From Propionibacteriaceae bacterium P6A17 (GTDB lineage Bacteria > Actinomycetota > Actinomycetes > Propionibacteriales > Propionibacteriaceae): a stretch of DNA of 64,000 nucleotides. The stretch covers positions 143,351-207,350 of the forward strand of contig JHVD01000006.1 in the NCBI GenBank assembly GCA_000619965.1, read 5' to 3'. Of the stretch, positions 45,866 to 56,424 are shown in pieces. The position numbers and the translations under genes are program-made. Position 1 is the stretch's first letter; each line of letters begins with the position of its first letter. Below the pieces are notes generated by a model. It was not told the origin of the DNA. It saw only the letters and a list, made by a program, of their open reading frames with translations, and made no database searches.

Positions 45866-48847
45866 TCAGCCCTCCTCGATCTTCAGCACCTGCTCGATGC
45901 TTCCCGGCTGGGCCGCGGCGAAGACGAGCCTGTCGCTGGGCACATGGTAGAACGCTGCCCCGACGCGTTCGGGGGCGAGCCCGCGGGCCTCGGCCCACGC
46001 ACGCCGGTACACCTCGAGCTGCAGCGGATCCGCGTCCTGGTCCGACGTCTTCCAGTCGACGACGACCTCGTCATGGGCGCCCTCCCAGGCGAACACCGCG
46101 TCGATGCGCCCCCGAATCTGGAAGGAGCCTGCGGCCATCGCGAACGGCACCTCCACGGCGATCGGGGTGCGATCACGGAACTGCCCACACTCGAAACGCT
46201 GCACGAGCGACGCGATCTCAGCCGGCACGCGTTCGAACTCGTCGAAGGCCGCCGACTCGAAGCGCCGCTGCAGCCACTCGTGGAAGGCGCTGCCGACCGT
46301 CGCGCCGCGGGACGGCCGTCGGGGCATCCTGCGGGCGAGCTGCTGCGCGAAGTCGTCGGGATCGTGCTGATAGGCGATGAGTTGGGTGGCCGACAATCCA
46401 CGCGGGAGCTGAATCGTGTACCGATCCCGCTGTGAGAGCACATGGGCCATCGAATCGTCCCACAGCGCGAACTGTCGGGCCACCTCCGGTGGGAGTGAGC
46501 CCGACTGCAGGACCCAGTCGTCGTCGCGGGCGGCGTGCACCAGCTCGGCAGCCTGCCGGACCCGGCCGAGGTCGTCGTCGGAGACGCGCGCAGGCCAGGC
46601 AACGACGGGAGATCGGTCCAGCAACGGGTTCTCCTCTGCGCCCGAGGTGCGATCAATGACGTCGCCGCTGGCGGCCGCCTCGTGCGCGATCACGTCGCCA
46701 TAGCGAGATCTGCGACGCTCGCCCTTCACCCCCGGCGTCCAACGGTGGTGGCTCCCGACGAGACGGCTGCGCGCCCGGGTGGCAGCGACGTAGGCCAGCC
46801 GGTCCTCGGCGAATCCGTGCTCCTCGGCGAGCTCCACCGCGTATTCCGAGGCCGCCTGCTTGGAGTACTCGGCGAGCTGGGGAATGCCGTTGGCGTCGCC
46901 TCGCAAGGGCGCCGGGAGCAGCGACGCGTCGCGCAGCCAGTTGCCGCCTCGGGGCTTGGAAGGAAACACGCCCTCGACGAGGCAGGGCAGGTACACGTGT
47001 TCCCATTCGAGCCCCTTTGCGCGGTGCACCGTCAGGAGCTTCACCGAATCCTCCTCCGAGACCACCGCCTGTTCGAGCCCGACGCCGTCGCGCTCCTCTG
47101 CCGCGAGGTACGACAGGAGGGCCGGCAGCGTCACGGCTCCCTCGGGCGAGCTGTGCCCGGCGCACACGTCGACGAAGGCCGCAAGCTGCGCCGTCGAGCG
47201 CCCTCGGGCCAGCAGTTCCTCCTCGATGCCGAGCGAGCGGATGACGCGTGCGACCAGCTCCGCGACCGGGTCCGTGGCGTGGGTGCGCAATTGCCGCAGC
47301 CAGTCGTCGAACGCCTCGACGACACCTCGCCCCGCCGGGCTGAGCGTCGGCGGGGACGCCACCGCCTCCAGCAGACAGGCCGGCTCCTCGTCGTCGGCAC
47401 GCAATTGCCTCGCGCGTCGGCCGAGCCGCTGCAGGTCGTCGAGCGGCAACGCCCACCTGGCCGAGGAGAGCAGAAGGGTCAGCGACGGGTTGTCCAGCGG
47501 GTCGGCGAGCAGGCGCAGTGTGGCCAGCACGGGCGCCACCTCCGGGAGGGCGAGCAGCCCGCCCACACCGACGATCTCGACGGGCACGCCTCTGTCGCGA
47601 AGCATGAGGTGCAGTGGCGCGAGCGTCTCGTTGCGCCGGCAAAGCACGGCGACGTCCTTCCAGCGGCACTGGCCTTCCAGCGCGACGATGTCGTCGGCGA
47701 TGGCGGCGAGCTCGCCGTCGGCGGTCTCCTGCGCCCAGTACTCGATCACGCCCCCGGACGTCCCTTCCGGGGCGACGAGCCGCACCCCGTCGCCGGGTAC
47801 CGTGCTGGCGAGGGCGTTGCCCACCGCGAGGATGCGCGGCAGGCTGCGACGGTTGATGCCCAGCCCCAGCCTCGACGCTTCACCGAATGCCTCGTCGAAG
47901 TGCAGGATGTTGGTCGCGGCCGCCCCGCGCCACCCATAGATGGCCTGGTATGGGTCCCCGACCCCCGTGACGGCGTGGCCGTCGAAGAGGGCCTGCAAGA
48001 GCGTCGCCTGCGCCGACGAGGTGTCCTGGTACTCGTCGAGCAGCACGAGCCGGTAGCGGGCACGCAACTGGGCACCCACCTCTGGGTACGCCGACGCCAG
48101 CTCGGCAGCGCTGCGGAGCTGATCTGCATACTCGACGACGCCCAGTCGGCGCTTGAGCTGCTGGTAGTCGGCCACGAGCTGCAGGAGTTCGAGGCGCTGT
48201 TCGCAGACCCGGGCGGCGTCGAGCATGTCCTTGTAGCGGCGGGCGCCACCCTTGCCGTAGCCGGGAGCGTGCAGGAACTCGTCGCGGGCGTGCTCGGTGA
48301 AGCGCCGGGCCGTGTGGATGTCCACAAGGTTGGATTGCAGCTCCCCGTCGAGCTTGAGCGCGCGTTCGATCAGCGTGGGCAGCGCGTAGTCGGCGAGGGC
48401 ATCCAGTGGCCCCTGCGCAGCCCGCACCACGCGCTCCATGAGCTGGTGACGCATCGCGCCCTGGACGAGCCGCGGTTGCACGTCGACGCCAGCGCGCAGT
48501 CCCTGCTCGTCGAGGAGGCGGGCGGCGAATGCGTCGTAGGTGCTGACCTGCTCGCGCGCTTCGTCCTCCTGCTCCTCGACGAGGCCGGCCCGCAGCAGCG
48601 AGTCGCGGATGCGATCGGCGAGCTCGCCGGCGGCCTTGCGGGTGAAGGTCAGGCCCAGCACCTCCTCGGGGCGGACCGCGCCGGTGCCCACACACCACAC
48701 GACGCGGGCGGCCATCACCGTCGTCTTGCCGGTGCCTGCGCCCGCGATGATGACCGTGGGCTCGAGCGGCGCGGTAATGGCCGCGATCTGCTCGTCGCTG
48801 AAGGGGATGTCCATGACCTCGCGGAGTTGATCGGCGGTGGCGATCAC
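45866..48847 (-). CDS. adnB: UvrD-like helicase-nuclease, AdnB subunit
   Basis: The 993-aa product has the superfamily I helicase motifs: VIIAGAGTGKTTVMAARV (Walker A), GLTFTRKAAGELADRI, LVLLDEYQDTSSAQA (Walker B), GVGDPYQAIYGWRGA, LLTVHRAKGLEWEHVYLP and AYVAATRARSRLVG. A RecB-family nuclease domain at the C terminus contains VVVDWKTSDQDADPLQ. In actinobacteria this is the leading-strand motor AdnB of the AdnAB end-resection complex. The GTG overlaps the adnA stop (GTGA). The helicase and nuclease motifs look intact. Confidence 0.9.
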   Translation of the reverse strand: MIATADQLREVMDIPFSDEQIAAITAPLEPTVIIAGAGTGKTTVMAARVVWCVGTGAVRPEEVLGLTFTRKAAGELADRIRDSLLRAGLVEEQEDEAREQVSTYDAFAARLLDEQGLRAGVDVQPRLVQGAMRHQLMERVVRAAQGPLDALADYALPTLIERALKLDGELQSNLVDIHTARRFTEHARDEFLHAPGYGKGGARRYKDMLDAARVCEQRLELLQLVADYQQLKRRLGVVEYADQLRSAAELASAYPEVGAQLRARYRLVLLDEYQDTSSAQATLLQALFDGHAVTGVGDPYQAIYGWRGAAATNILHFDEAFGEASRLGLGINRRSLPRILAVGNALASTVPGDGVRLVAPEGTSGGVIEYWAQETADGELAAIADDIVALEGQCRWKDVAVLCRRNETLAPLHLMLRDRGVPVEIVGVGGLLALPEVAPVLATLRLLADPLDNPSLTLLLSSARWALPLDDLQRLGRRARQLRADDEEPACLLEAVASPPTLSPAGRGVVEAFDDWLRQLRTHATDPVAELVARVIRSLGIEEELLARGRSTAQLAAFVDVCAGHSSPEGAVTLPALLSYLAAEERDGVGLEQAVVSEEDSVKLLTVHRAKGLEWEHVYLPCLVEGVFPSKPRGGNWLRDASLLPAPLRGDANGIPQLAEYSKQAASEYAVELAEEHGFAEDRLAYVAATRARSRLVGSHHRWTPGVKGERRRSRYGDVIAHEAAASGDVIDRTSGAEENPLLDRSPVVAWPARVSDDDLGRVRQAAELVHAARDDDWVLQSGSLPPEVARQFALWDDSMAHVLSQRDRYTIQLPRGLSATQLIAYQHDPDDFAQQLARRMPRRPSRGATVGSAFHEWLQRRFESAAFDEFERVPAEIASLVQRFECGQFRDRTPIAVEVPFAMAAGSFQIRGRIDAVFAWEGAHDEVVVDWKTSDQDADPLQLEVYRRAWAEARGLAPERVGAAFYHVPSDRLVFAAAQPGSIEQVLKIEEG

Positions 48848-51800
48848 GACAGTTCCTCCGTCCACACGGGGCAGCTTGCGCGGAAGCTGCACAGCCGGCA
48901 CTGCGGGCCCTCGATCGCTGGGAAGTCGCCGCGTTCCAGCAGCTCGGCGGCCTCGGCGAGCCTGTCGTGCATCCACGAGGGACCCACGACCAGGGGTTCG
49001 TCGCCGAGCGTCGGTCTGGCCTGGAGCGTCGACTGCTCCGCCACGCGCGGCAGCCCAGACTGGTCGATGCGCAACAGCAGGAGGGCGGGAGCCTCGACAG
49101 CCCGCACTCCTGGCGCGAGAGACTCGAAGGCACCCTCTGCGGCGGCGAGCTGGTACAGGCCAAGCTGCACGTGTCCGGCCAGCTCTGCGGCCGTCGGAGG
49201 CTTGCGGGTGGTCTTGAAGTCGATCACTCTCAGCCTGGGGCCGTCATCGGTGTCGACGACGTCGAGGCGGTCAACGGTGCCCTGCAGGACCACTTGGTGC
49301 CGGCCCACGGTGACAGGCACTTCGAAGGCCTCCTCCTGACCGACGAGCGTGTCGCGATGCAGCTCCAGCCAGCGCGCGAGGCGTTCGAGGACTTCGTCGG
49401 CTGCCCGTCGCTCGGCCGTGGCCTGCCAAGGTGCCGCGAACTCGAGTGTGTCCCATCGCTCGTCGAGCCTCGCGCGCATGGCCTCCAGGTCCAGCTCCTC
49501 GGCCTGCGCCTCCTGCGCCAGCCTGTGCAGCATGGTGCCGAAGCTCGCGGCGAAGCCGTGGTCGGCGTCGGCCCCCACCCTTCGGCGCAGGTAGTACTGC
49601 CGGGGGCAGGCCAGCAGGTCCGCGAGCGCACTGCCGCTCAGGCGCACCTGGCCGTCGCTTCGCGTGGGCGGCTCGAGCTGCCGCGCCCCCCACCAGCGGT
49701 CCGGGCTGGCGCTGGCCACCTGGCGACGGGCGAGCGTGGCCAGCCGCAGGGCGGCCCCGCGGCGCGCCACCGTCGGTGCCTGTTCGTCGGCGAGCACCCG
49801 TCGCAGCTCCCCGACGAGGGCCGGCGCCGTGAGCGGACGCTCAGGCAACCCCAGCACGGATTGGGGATCAACGCCGAGCTCAGAGACGAAGCGCGAGGGC
49901 TGCTCGTCGGTGCCGTCGACGGCGCTGACGTGGAGGTGCGTCCTCGCCCTGGAGCAGGCGAGCGCGAAGAGCCGCCGCTCCTGCTGGATGTGCTCGGCCA
50001 CCGTGGGCGGCAGCCCGTCGAGGAGGATGCCCGGATCGAGCAGCAGCGCACCGGGGGTGGCGCGGGGCCAGCGCCCCTCCTGCACACCGACGACGCAGAC
50101 CCTGGCCCACTCGCGGCCCTTCGCGCGGTGCGCGGTGGTGAGCTGCACGCCGCGCCCGCTGAGCGTGGACTCCCGGCCGGTGTCGGCCGGAATCTCCTCC
50201 CCCTCGAGCGCTCGGATGAACGTCTGCGCCCCAAAGCGACCTCGGCGCACGGGCTCGCGCGCGGCGCGCTCGAAGAGTTCGACGACGGCGTCGAGATGTC
50301 GGTGGGCCGTGCGGCTCCCGTCGAGCGCCTCCTGGCGGAGCCGCTCGGGCAGCCCGCCGCTGGTCCACAACGACCACAGCGCCTCGCCGACGGCGCCACC
50401 GTCTGTGAGGGACTTCGCCACCCCATCGAGCGCGGTGGCCAGTGCACGAACACCCTCCCAGCGGCTGCCGGGCTCGACGCCGAGTGCCCAGTCGAACAGC
50501 GCCAGCTCGCCCGCATCGCGACGGGCACGGCGCAGCTGCAGCGCATCCAACCCGCCCAGCGGCGACGCCAGCAGCGCCGCTGCAGTGTCATCGTCGGGCG
50601 GCACTCCCGTCGCTGCGACGGCGAGTGCGGCCAGCAGTGCAGCCGCCACCTCGTCGTCGGCCACGACCAATTCGTCGGCCGCGACTTCCACCGGGATGCC
50701 CAGGCGCGCGAGCGCGCTGGCAAAGGGCGCCAATTGCGCCCGGCCGGCACGCGTGATGACCGCCATGTCGGACCACTGCTCGCCGTCGGCCGCGGCTCGG
50801 CGCAGTCGATCCGCCACGTGCGCCACCTCGGCCGGCCAAGAGTCGTGCACGCTCACCGTCACCTCGCCCGGGGCACCTGCCGCGAATGTGAGCTCGGGCT
50901 CCAGCGGCTGGCGCGGCAGGCGGCGGCGAAGGGCCTCCAGCGCGGCGCCAACCTCCACGCAGTGACGCATGGACTCCCCCAGCGTCACCAGCCGCGACGG
51001 CCCGACGGACAGCAGGCCCTCGAGCGCGCCAGCGTCGGCGCCCCGGAACGTGCTCACGAGCTGGCTCGGATCGGCGAAGGCCACCGTCGACACTCCCAGC
51101 CGGGCGATGTCGGTCAACAGTGCGAGCTGGGCCGGGTCCAAGTCGTGCGCGTCGTCGACGACGATGGCGCGAAACTGCGACACGAGCGACGCCGCCGGGC
51201 CGTCGTCGCGGAGCAGCAACCGGACGCGGAAGACGAGCTCGGCGTAGTCCAGGGTGTGTTCCAGGTCGCCGATCGTGAGGTACTCCCCGAGGAAGTCGGC
51301 CACGCTGGCGAGCGTCGCGTCGCCACGCTCGGCCGCGAGGCGGCGCAGGTCCTCCTCATCGAGGGAACGCTGTCGTGTTCGGGCCAGCACTTCGCGAAGT
51401 TGACGCGCGAACCCCGTGGTGCCCAGCGCACCGCGCAGCCCGTCGGGCCAAGGCGTCGACGAGCCCTCCAGCAGATCCCGGATCCGCTCCTCCTGCTGCG
51501 GGCCGCGCAGCAGCGCCCACGGCTCCTCGTCGGGGGGTTGTTGCTGCCGCAGGATGCCGAGCGCCAGGCCATGCACGGTGGTGAACACGGGACTCGTCTG
51601 GGCGCTGCCCAGCCGCCCGACGACGTCCCGCCTGAGCGCCTGCGCGGCTTGCCGGGAGCCTGCCAGGATCGCGATCTCACCCAGCGGGATGCCGGCGCGC
51701 ACGCGCGTCAGCACAGCCTCGACGAGGGCCCTCGTCTTCCCCGTGCCCGGTCCGCCGACGACGAGCGTGACGCCGGGCCTCACGTCGAGCACGGCCCGCT

Positions 51801-51864
51801 GGGCGGGTGTGGGGACGAACGGAGTCAGTGGCGGCGGCGGGACGAGCTTCCACATGGCCACCAT
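48844..51864 (-). CDS. adnA: UvrD-like helicase-nuclease, AdnA subunit
   Basis: The 1006-aa protein starts MVAMWKLVPPPPLTPFVPTP and has Walker A VVGGPGTGKTRALVEAVL, an altered Walker B (VVDDAHDLDPAQ), TTAHRAKGREWARVCVVGV and a C-terminal RecB-type nuclease (LRVIDFKTTRKPPTAAE). It also has the four-cysteine Fe-S pattern of AdnA/AddB (CPRQYYLRRR, then CRLCSFRASCPVW). With AdnB it forms the DNA double-strand-break resection machine. The start is uncertain: ATG 51864 (AGGGG nine bases upstream) or GTG 51900. It lies divergent from the PP2C gene. Confidence 0.88.
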   Translation of the reverse strand: MVAMWKLVPPPPLTPFVPTPAQRAVLDVRPGVTLVVGGPGTGKTRALVEAVLTRVRAGIPLGEIAILAGSRQAAQALRRDVVGRLGSAQTSPVFTTVHGLALGILRQQQPPDEEPWALLRGPQQEERIRDLLEGSSTPWPDGLRGALGTTGFARQLREVLARTRQRSLDEEDLRRLAAERGDATLASVADFLGEYLTIGDLEHTLDYAELVFRVRLLLRDDGPAASLVSQFRAIVVDDAHDLDPAQLALLTDIARLGVSTVAFADPSQLVSTFRGADAGALEGLLSVGPSRLVTLGESMRHCVEVGAALEALRRRLPRQPLEPELTFAAGAPGEVTVSVHDSWPAEVAHVADRLRRAAADGEQWSDMAVITRAGRAQLAPFASALARLGIPVEVAADELVVADDEVAAALLAALAVAATGVPPDDDTAAALLASPLGGLDALQLRRARRDAGELALFDWALGVEPGSRWEGVRALATALDGVAKSLTDGGAVGEALWSLWTSGGLPERLRQEALDGSRTAHRHLDAVVELFERAAREPVRRGRFGAQTFIRALEGEEIPADTGRESTLSGRGVQLTTAHRAKGREWARVCVVGVQEGRWPRATPGALLLDPGILLDGLPPTVAEHIQQERRLFALACSRARTHLHVSAVDGTDEQPSRFVSELGVDPQSVLGLPERPLTAPALVGELRRVLADEQAPTVARRGAALRLATLARRQVASASPDRWWGARQLEPPTRSDGQVRLSGSALADLLACPRQYYLRRRVGADADHGFAASFGTMLHRLAQEAQAEELDLEAMRARLDERWDTLEFAAPWQATAERRAADEVLERLARWLELHRDTLVGQEEAFEVPVTVGRHQVVLQGTVDRLDVVDTDDGPRLRVIDFKTTRKPPTAAELAGHVQLGLYQLAAAEGAFESLAPGVRAVEAPALLLLRIDQSGLPRVAEQSTLQARPTLGDEPLVVGPSWMHDRLAEAAELLERGDFPAIEGPQCRLCSFRASCPVWTEELS

Positions 51865-51966
51865 GCAACCACACCCCTGCGACACTTCCGAACCTTGCAC
51901 GAAGGATCCTGCACGGCGAGCGCCGATGACGATAGATTGTCCAAGGACGAACTTTCAGGAGGTTCC

Positions 51967-52752
51967 TTGCAGAGGTCCGAGCGCGCCCACTACACCTTGG
52001 CGCCGGCAGCGTGGGTCGCGGGCGCCAGCGACGTCGGTCAGCGTCACCAGTCCAACGAGGATGCGCTGTGCATCGCCGTGCGTGAAGGGGACGATCGCGC
52101 CGCCGTGATCGCGGTCGCCGACGGGGTCTCCACCGCACACGGATCGGAGGTGGCGTCACTCGTCGCCGCCGAGCGGGCCGTGACGGTACTGGTGGAACGC
52201 CACCGCGCGGGCACGCCCGACAACGTGGCGGTGGTCGAGGCCTTCGCCCAGGCGCATGAGGCGGTGTTGGCCTCCCCCGTGGGCGGTGAGCCGTCGGCCT
52301 GCACGCTCATCACGGCCCAAGTGGCTGCCGGGCAACTGCTGATCGCCAACGTCGGGGATTCGCGCGCCTACTGGTTCGGCGACGATGGCGAGGCAGTCCT
52401 GCTCAGCACCGACGATTCCCTCGCGCAGGCGAGGATCATGCTCGGCATGTCCCGCGACGATGCCGAGCTCAGCGCCCACGCACACGCGATCACGAAGTGG
52501 CTGGGCCGCAACGCGACCAATGTGTTGCCGAGTGTGATCTGCCACCGGCCGACGGGAGCAGGTTGGCTCCTGTTGTGCACGGATGGCCTGTGGAACTACG
52601 CCAGTGCGCCGGCTGCGATGGGCGACCTGCTCCGAACGTGCCTCGCTCGCAGCGCGTCCCTCTCAACGGTGGTCGAGGAGCTCGTCGCTTGGGCCAATCA
52701 GCAAGGAGGCCGTGACAACATCACCGCCGTCCTTGCCCGCGTCGACGTCTGA
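51967..52752 (+). CDS. PP2C-family protein serine/threonine phosphatase
   Basis: A 261-aa protein from TTG 51967, with AGGAGG four bases before the TTG. It has the PP2C motifs GQRHQSNEDA, IAVADGVSTAHGSEVAS (metal Asp and Gly), LIANVGDSRAYWFG, TDGLWNYA and GGRDNITAVLA. It lacks membrane segments and FHA or TPR domains, so it is a cytosolic phosphatase, probably opposing Hanks-type kinases. It is not the PstP-like membrane form. The next gene is 48 bp away. Confidence 0.87.
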   Translation: MQRSERAHYTLAPAAWVAGASDVGQRHQSNEDALCIAVREGDDRAAVIAVADGVSTAHGSEVASLVAAERAVTVLVERHRAGTPDNVAVVEAFAQAHEAVLASPVGGEPSACTLITAQVAAGQLLIANVGDSRAYWFGDDGEAVLLSTDDSLAQARIMLGMSRDDAELSAHAHAITKWLGRNATNVLPSVICHRPTGAGWLLLCTDGLWNYASAPAAMGDLLRTCLARSASLSTVVEELVAWANQQGGRDNITAVLARVDV

Positions 52753-52800
52753 GGGGACGGGAGCGGGCCTCACCCGACGTGGCCCGGGTAGGCTGGGGAC

Positions 52801-53400
52801 ATGAGCTTCTCCCGTCGCCAGCGCCAGCAACTCCTCACCCTGATGCGTGCAGTGGGACCCCTCGCACCCACCGCCTGCGAGGGCTGGCAGGTGCAGGATC
52901 TGGCCGCCCACCTGTGGGTGCGCGAGCATCGACTGGATGCCCTGCCAGGTATCGGCAACGAGCGCTTCGCCGCCACCACGCAGCGTGTCCAGATGGATGC
53001 CCTGCATTCGAAGGGTTTCGACGGGCTCCTGCAGGACCTGCAGCGGCCTGCGGGGCTGATGGCGGTCGTCGACCCGCTGGTCAATGGAGCCGAGTACTAC
53101 ATTCATCACGAGGACGTCGCTCGCGCAAATGGACGCGCGGTCCCGCTCGGCGAGGGCGACCAGCGTTACCTGCTGCGGATCGCCCTCGTGCTCGCCTGGA
53201 AGACGGCCCGCACGGCTGGTGTGCGGTTGGTCGTCACGCCCACCGGTGGCGAGTCGCGTTCGTTCGGCTCGGGGCGCAGCGTGGTGCACGTCGATGGTGC
53301 GCCCAACGAGCTGCTGCTGCATTTCTCGGGGCGCGAGGCGAACGTGAGCATCATCGCCGACGACGTCGACGCCTATAAGGCGGCGGTCGGCGGCCTCTGA
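52801..53400 (+). CDS. TIGR03085-family protein (mycothiol-dependent DinB-like)
   Basis: A 199-aa protein starting MSFSRRQRQQLLTLMRAVGP, with TACEGWQVQDLAAHLWVREH (the conserved H of a DinB-like metal site), VNGAEYYIHHEDVARANG and a second domain with VVTPTGGESRSFGSGRSVVHV. This is the actinobacterial TIGR03085/maleylpyruvate-isomerase-N-type fold, in some cases linked to mycothiol chemistry. The reaction is unknown. A TAGGCT -10 box lies six bases before the ATG with no Shine-Dalgarno, hence probably leaderless. Confidence 0.78.
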   Translation: MSFSRRQRQQLLTLMRAVGPLAPTACEGWQVQDLAAHLWVREHRLDALPGIGNERFAATTQRVQMDALHSKGFDGLLQDLQRPAGLMAVVDPLVNGAEYYIHHEDVARANGRAVPLGEGDQRYLLRIALVLAWKTARTAGVRLVVTPTGGESRSFGSGRSVVHVDGAPNELLLHFSGREANVSIIADDVDAYKAAVGGL

Positions 53401-53410
53401 CGCCGCATCC

Positions 53411-53441
53411 CGACGGCCCTCGGGATCGGCGGGGGCCGTCG
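53411..53441. terminator. Hairpin terminator between convergent genes
   Basis: CGACGGCCC (53411-53419) pairs with GGGCCGTCG (53433-53441), between the TIGR03085 gene and gatB. Confidence 0.6.
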
Positions 53442-53446
53442 TCCGC

Positions 53447-54922
53447 TCAGGCGAGCTTCTCGAGGATGAGTTCACGGACCTTCGCGGCGTCCGCTTGGCC
53501 CTTCATCTCCTTCATGATCTGGCCGATCAGCGCCCCCGCCGCCTGCACCTTGCCTCCGCGAATCTTCTCGGCGACATCGGGATTGGCCTCGATGACCTTG
53601 TCGACTGCTGCGGAGAGCGCGCCCGTGTCCGAGACGACGACGAGTCCGCGCGCTTCGACGACCTCCTGCGGCTCCCCCTCGCCGGCCAGCACGCCGTCGA
53701 TGACGTCGCGAGCGAGCTTGTCGGTGACGACGCCCTCGTCGACGAGACGTTGGACGCCTGCCACCTGTGCGGGGGTGATGGCGAGCGCGTCGAGCTCGAC
53801 GCCAGCCTCGTTGGCGCGACGGGCGAGCTCGGAGACCCACCACTTGCGAGCGTGCGCGGGCTTGGCGCCTGCCGCGACGGTGGCGTCGACGAGGTCGAGC
53901 GCGCCGGCGGCGACGATGCTGCGGAAGTCGATGTCGGTGAAGCCCCAGGCTTCCTGCAGCCGCGCGCGACGTTCGGCCGGCGGCTCGGGCAGCGTGGCCC
54001 GGAGCTCCTCGATCCACTCGGGGCTCGGCGCGATCGGCAGCAGGTCGGGTTCCGCGAAGTAGCGGTAGTCGTCGGCGTCCGACTTGGGGCGACCGGGGCT
54101 CGTGGTGCCGGAGGATTCGTCGAAGTGGCGCGTCTCCTGGACGACCGAGCCGCCGTCGGCGAGCACGTCGGCCTGCCGTTCGATCTCGAACCGCACCGCG
54201 CGCTCGATGGAGCGCAGGGAGTTGACGTTCTTCGTCTCGGTGCGGGTGCCCAGGGCATGGGAGCCCTTCGGGGCGATCGAGACATTGGCGTCGCAGCGCA
54301 GGTTGCCCCGCTCCATCCGTGCCTCGGAGATGCCGAGGGCCTTGACCAGCTCGCGGAGGTGCGCGACGTAGGCGCTCGCCACCTGCGGGGCCTTGGCACC
54401 GGCGCCGATGACGGGCTTGGTGACGATCTCGATGAGCGGCACGCCGGCGCGGTTGTAGTCGAGCAGCGAGTACTCGGATCCCTGCAGGCGACCGGTGGAG
54501 CCTGCGTGCGTCGACTTGCCGGCGTCCTCCTCCATGTGCGCCCGCTCGATCTCGACGCGGAACGTTTCGCCGTCCACCTCCACGTCGACGTAACCGTCGT
54601 GACAGATCGGTTCGTCGTACTGACTGGTCTGGAAGTTCTTCGTCATGTCCGGGTAGAAGTAATTCTTCCGGGCCATGCGGCTGTAGGGCGCGATCTGGCA
54701 GTTGAGCGCCAGTCCGAGACGGATGGCGGACTCGACGGCCTTGCCGTTGATGTTCGGCAGCGAGCCGGGCAGGCCGAGGCACACCGGGCACGTGTTGGTG
54801 TTCGGCTCGGCGCCGAACGCATTGGCGCAGCCGCAGAACATCTTCGTCGCAGTGTTGAGCTCGACGTGCACCTCGAGACCGAGGGCCGGGTCAAACTGGT
54901 CGAGGGCGTCCTCGAAGTCCAT
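53447..54922 (-). CDS. gatB: Aspartyl/glutamyl-tRNA amidotransferase subunit B
   Basis: The 491-aa protein has the GatB signature ([20 protein letters not shown], then [17 protein letters not shown], a CxC-type zinc site) and [20 protein letters not shown]. It closes with a YqeY-like helical tail ([20 protein letters not shown]). It binds misacylated Glu-tRNA(Gln) or Asp-tRNA(Asn). It starts three bases after the gatA stop, completing the gatCAB operon. Confidence 0.96.
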   Translation of the reverse strand: MDFEDALDQFDPALGLEVHVELNTATKMFCGCANAFGAEPNTNTCPVCLGLPGSLPNINGKAVESAIRLGLALNCQIAPYSRMARKNYFYPDMTKNFQTSQYDEPICHDGYVDVEVDGETFRVEIERAHMEEDAGKSTHAGSTGRLQGSEYSLLDYNRAGVPLIEIVTKPVIGAGAKAPQVASAYVAHLRELVKALGISEARMERGNLRCDANVSIAPKGSHALGTRTETKNVNSLRSIERAVRFEIERQADVLADGGSVVQETRHFDESSGTTSPGRPKSDADDYRYFAEPDLLPIAPSPEWIEELRATLPEPPAERRARLQEAWGFTDIDFRSIVAAGALDLVDATVAAGAKPAHARKWWVSELARRANEAGVELDALAITPAQVAGVQRLVDEGVVTDKLARDVIDGVLAGEGEPQEVVEARGLVVVSDTGALSAAVDKVIEANPDVAEKIRGGKVQAAGALIGQIMKEMKGQADAAKVRELILEKLA

Positions 54923-54925
54923 GGG

Positions 54926-56422
54926 TCAGGCTCCCTTCTGCTTCAGCTCGGGCGCCTGCTCCAGCAGGGCGCCTCCCCAGCGCGCCTCGAGGGCGTGTTC
55001 GATGGCCCCCCCCACCCGGTAGAGCCGTACGTCTTCGCCCACCGGCGCAATGACCTGCAGCCCGACGGGCAGCCCCTCGGACAGGCCGATCGGGAATGAC
55101 GCCGACGCGTTGCCCGCGAGGTTCGACGGCGTGGTGCACAGATCGGACATGTACATCGCCACCGGGTCCTCGCTGCGCTCACCGAAGCGGAAGGCGACGG
55201 TGGTGGTCGTCGGGGAGATGAGCACGTCGCATTGCTCGAAGGCGGCCTCGAAATCGCGGGCGATGAGCGTGCGCACCTTCTGGGCTTGGCCGTAGTACTG
55301 GTCGGCGTAGCCCGCGGACAGCGCATAGGTGCCGATGATGATGCGGCGCTTGGCCTCCTTGCCGAAGCCGTCGCCGCGGGAGGCGCTCATCACCTCCTCT
55401 GCGGAGCGGGTGCCGTCGTCGCCGGAGCGAAGGCCGTAGCGCATGCCGTCGAAGCGGGCCAGGTTGCTGGACAGTTCGGCGGGCTGGATGAGGTAGTAGG
55501 CCGCCATCGAGTAGTGGAAGGCCGGACACGAGACCCGCGTCACGGTCGCGCCGAGCTCCTCGAGCAGGGCGACCGCCTCGTCAAAGCGCGCCTGCACACC
55601 CTCCTCGAAGCCCTCCCCAGTGAACTCCTCGACGATGCCCACGCGCAACCCCTCGAGGCTGGTGGCGCGGGCGGCCTCGGCGAGCCCGTCGACGTCGAGG
55701 TGCAGGCTGGTGGCGTCCATGGGGTCGTACCCGCCGATGACCTGGTGCAGCAGGGCAGCGTCCTCGGCGGTGCGCGCGCAGGGGCCGGGCTGGTCGAGTG
55801 ACGAGGCCATGGCCACGACGCCGTAGCGGGAAACGCCGCCGTAGGTGGGCTTGATGCCGACGGTGCCCGTCACTGCCGCGGGTTGCCGGATGGACCCGCC
55901 GGTGTCGGAGCCGAGCGCGATGGGCACGAGGTGCGCGGCGACTGCAGCAGCCGACCCGCCTCCAGATCCGCCGGGGATGCGGTCGGTGTCCCAAGGGTTG
56001 CGGGTGGGGCCGAAGGCGGAGGTCTCCGTCGAGGAACCCATCGCGAACTCGTCCATGTTGGTCTTGCCGACGATGACCAGCCCGGCCTCGCGCAGGCGCG
56101 CGACGACCGTCGAGTCATACGGCGGCACCCAGCCCTCCAGCATTCGCGATCCGCAGGTGGTGGGCTGGTCGGTGGTGCAGAAGTTGTCCTTCACGCCGAT
56201 GGGGACGCCAGCCAACGGGCCGAGCTGCTCGCCTGCGGCGAGACGCGCGTCGACGGCAGCCGCCACCTCGAGTGCGCCCTCGCGATCAACGTGCAGGAAC
56301 GCGTTGAGCGTGTCGTTGTACTGCTGGATCCGGTCCAGGAACACGCGCGTGACTTCGACGGATGTCGTTTCACCGGCTGCGATCATGCGGCCAAGCTCGG
56401 ACGCGGACAAGGTGTGCAGCAT
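54926..56422 (-). CDS. gatA: Aspartyl/glutamyl-tRNA amidotransferase subunit A
   Basis: A 498-aa amidase-signature protein with the Lys-Ser-Ser triad: Lys in IGVKDNFCT, the cis-Ser in [20 protein letters not shown] and the nucleophile Ser in [19 protein letters not shown]. It releases ammonia from glutamine for the transamidation. ATG 56422 gives the family length; longer starts add no homology. It follows gatC by two bases. Confidence 0.96.
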   Translation of the reverse strand: MLHTLSASELGRMIAAGETTSVEVTRVFLDRIQQYNDTLNAFLHVDREGALEVAAAVDARLAAGEQLGPLAGVPIGVKDNFCTTDQPTTCGSRMLEGWVPPYDSTVVARLREAGLVIVGKTNMDEFAMGSSTETSAFGPTRNPWDTDRIPGGSGGGSAAAVAAHLVPIALGSDTGGSIRQPAAVTGTVGIKPTYGGVSRYGVVAMASSLDQPGPCARTAEDAALLHQVIGGYDPMDATSLHLDVDGLAEAARATSLEGLRVGIVEEFTGEGFEEGVQARFDEAVALLEELGATVTRVSCPAFHYSMAAYYLIQPAELSSNLARFDGMRYGLRSGDDGTRSAEEVMSASRGDGFGKEAKRRIIIGTYALSAGYADQYYGQAQKVRTLIARDFEAAFEQCDVLISPTTTTVAFRFGERSEDPVAMYMSDLCTTPSNLAGNASASFPIGLSEGLPVGLQVIAPVGEDVRLYRVGGAIEHALEARWGGALLEQAPELKQKGA

Positions 56423-56424
56423 GG

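Noticed and set aside
46535..49339. 934-codon open frame opposite adnB and the adnA 3' end
   Set aside because: Arg/His-rich composition typical of an antisense frame. The plus strand here has no ribosome-binding site and the adn genes have full motif sets.
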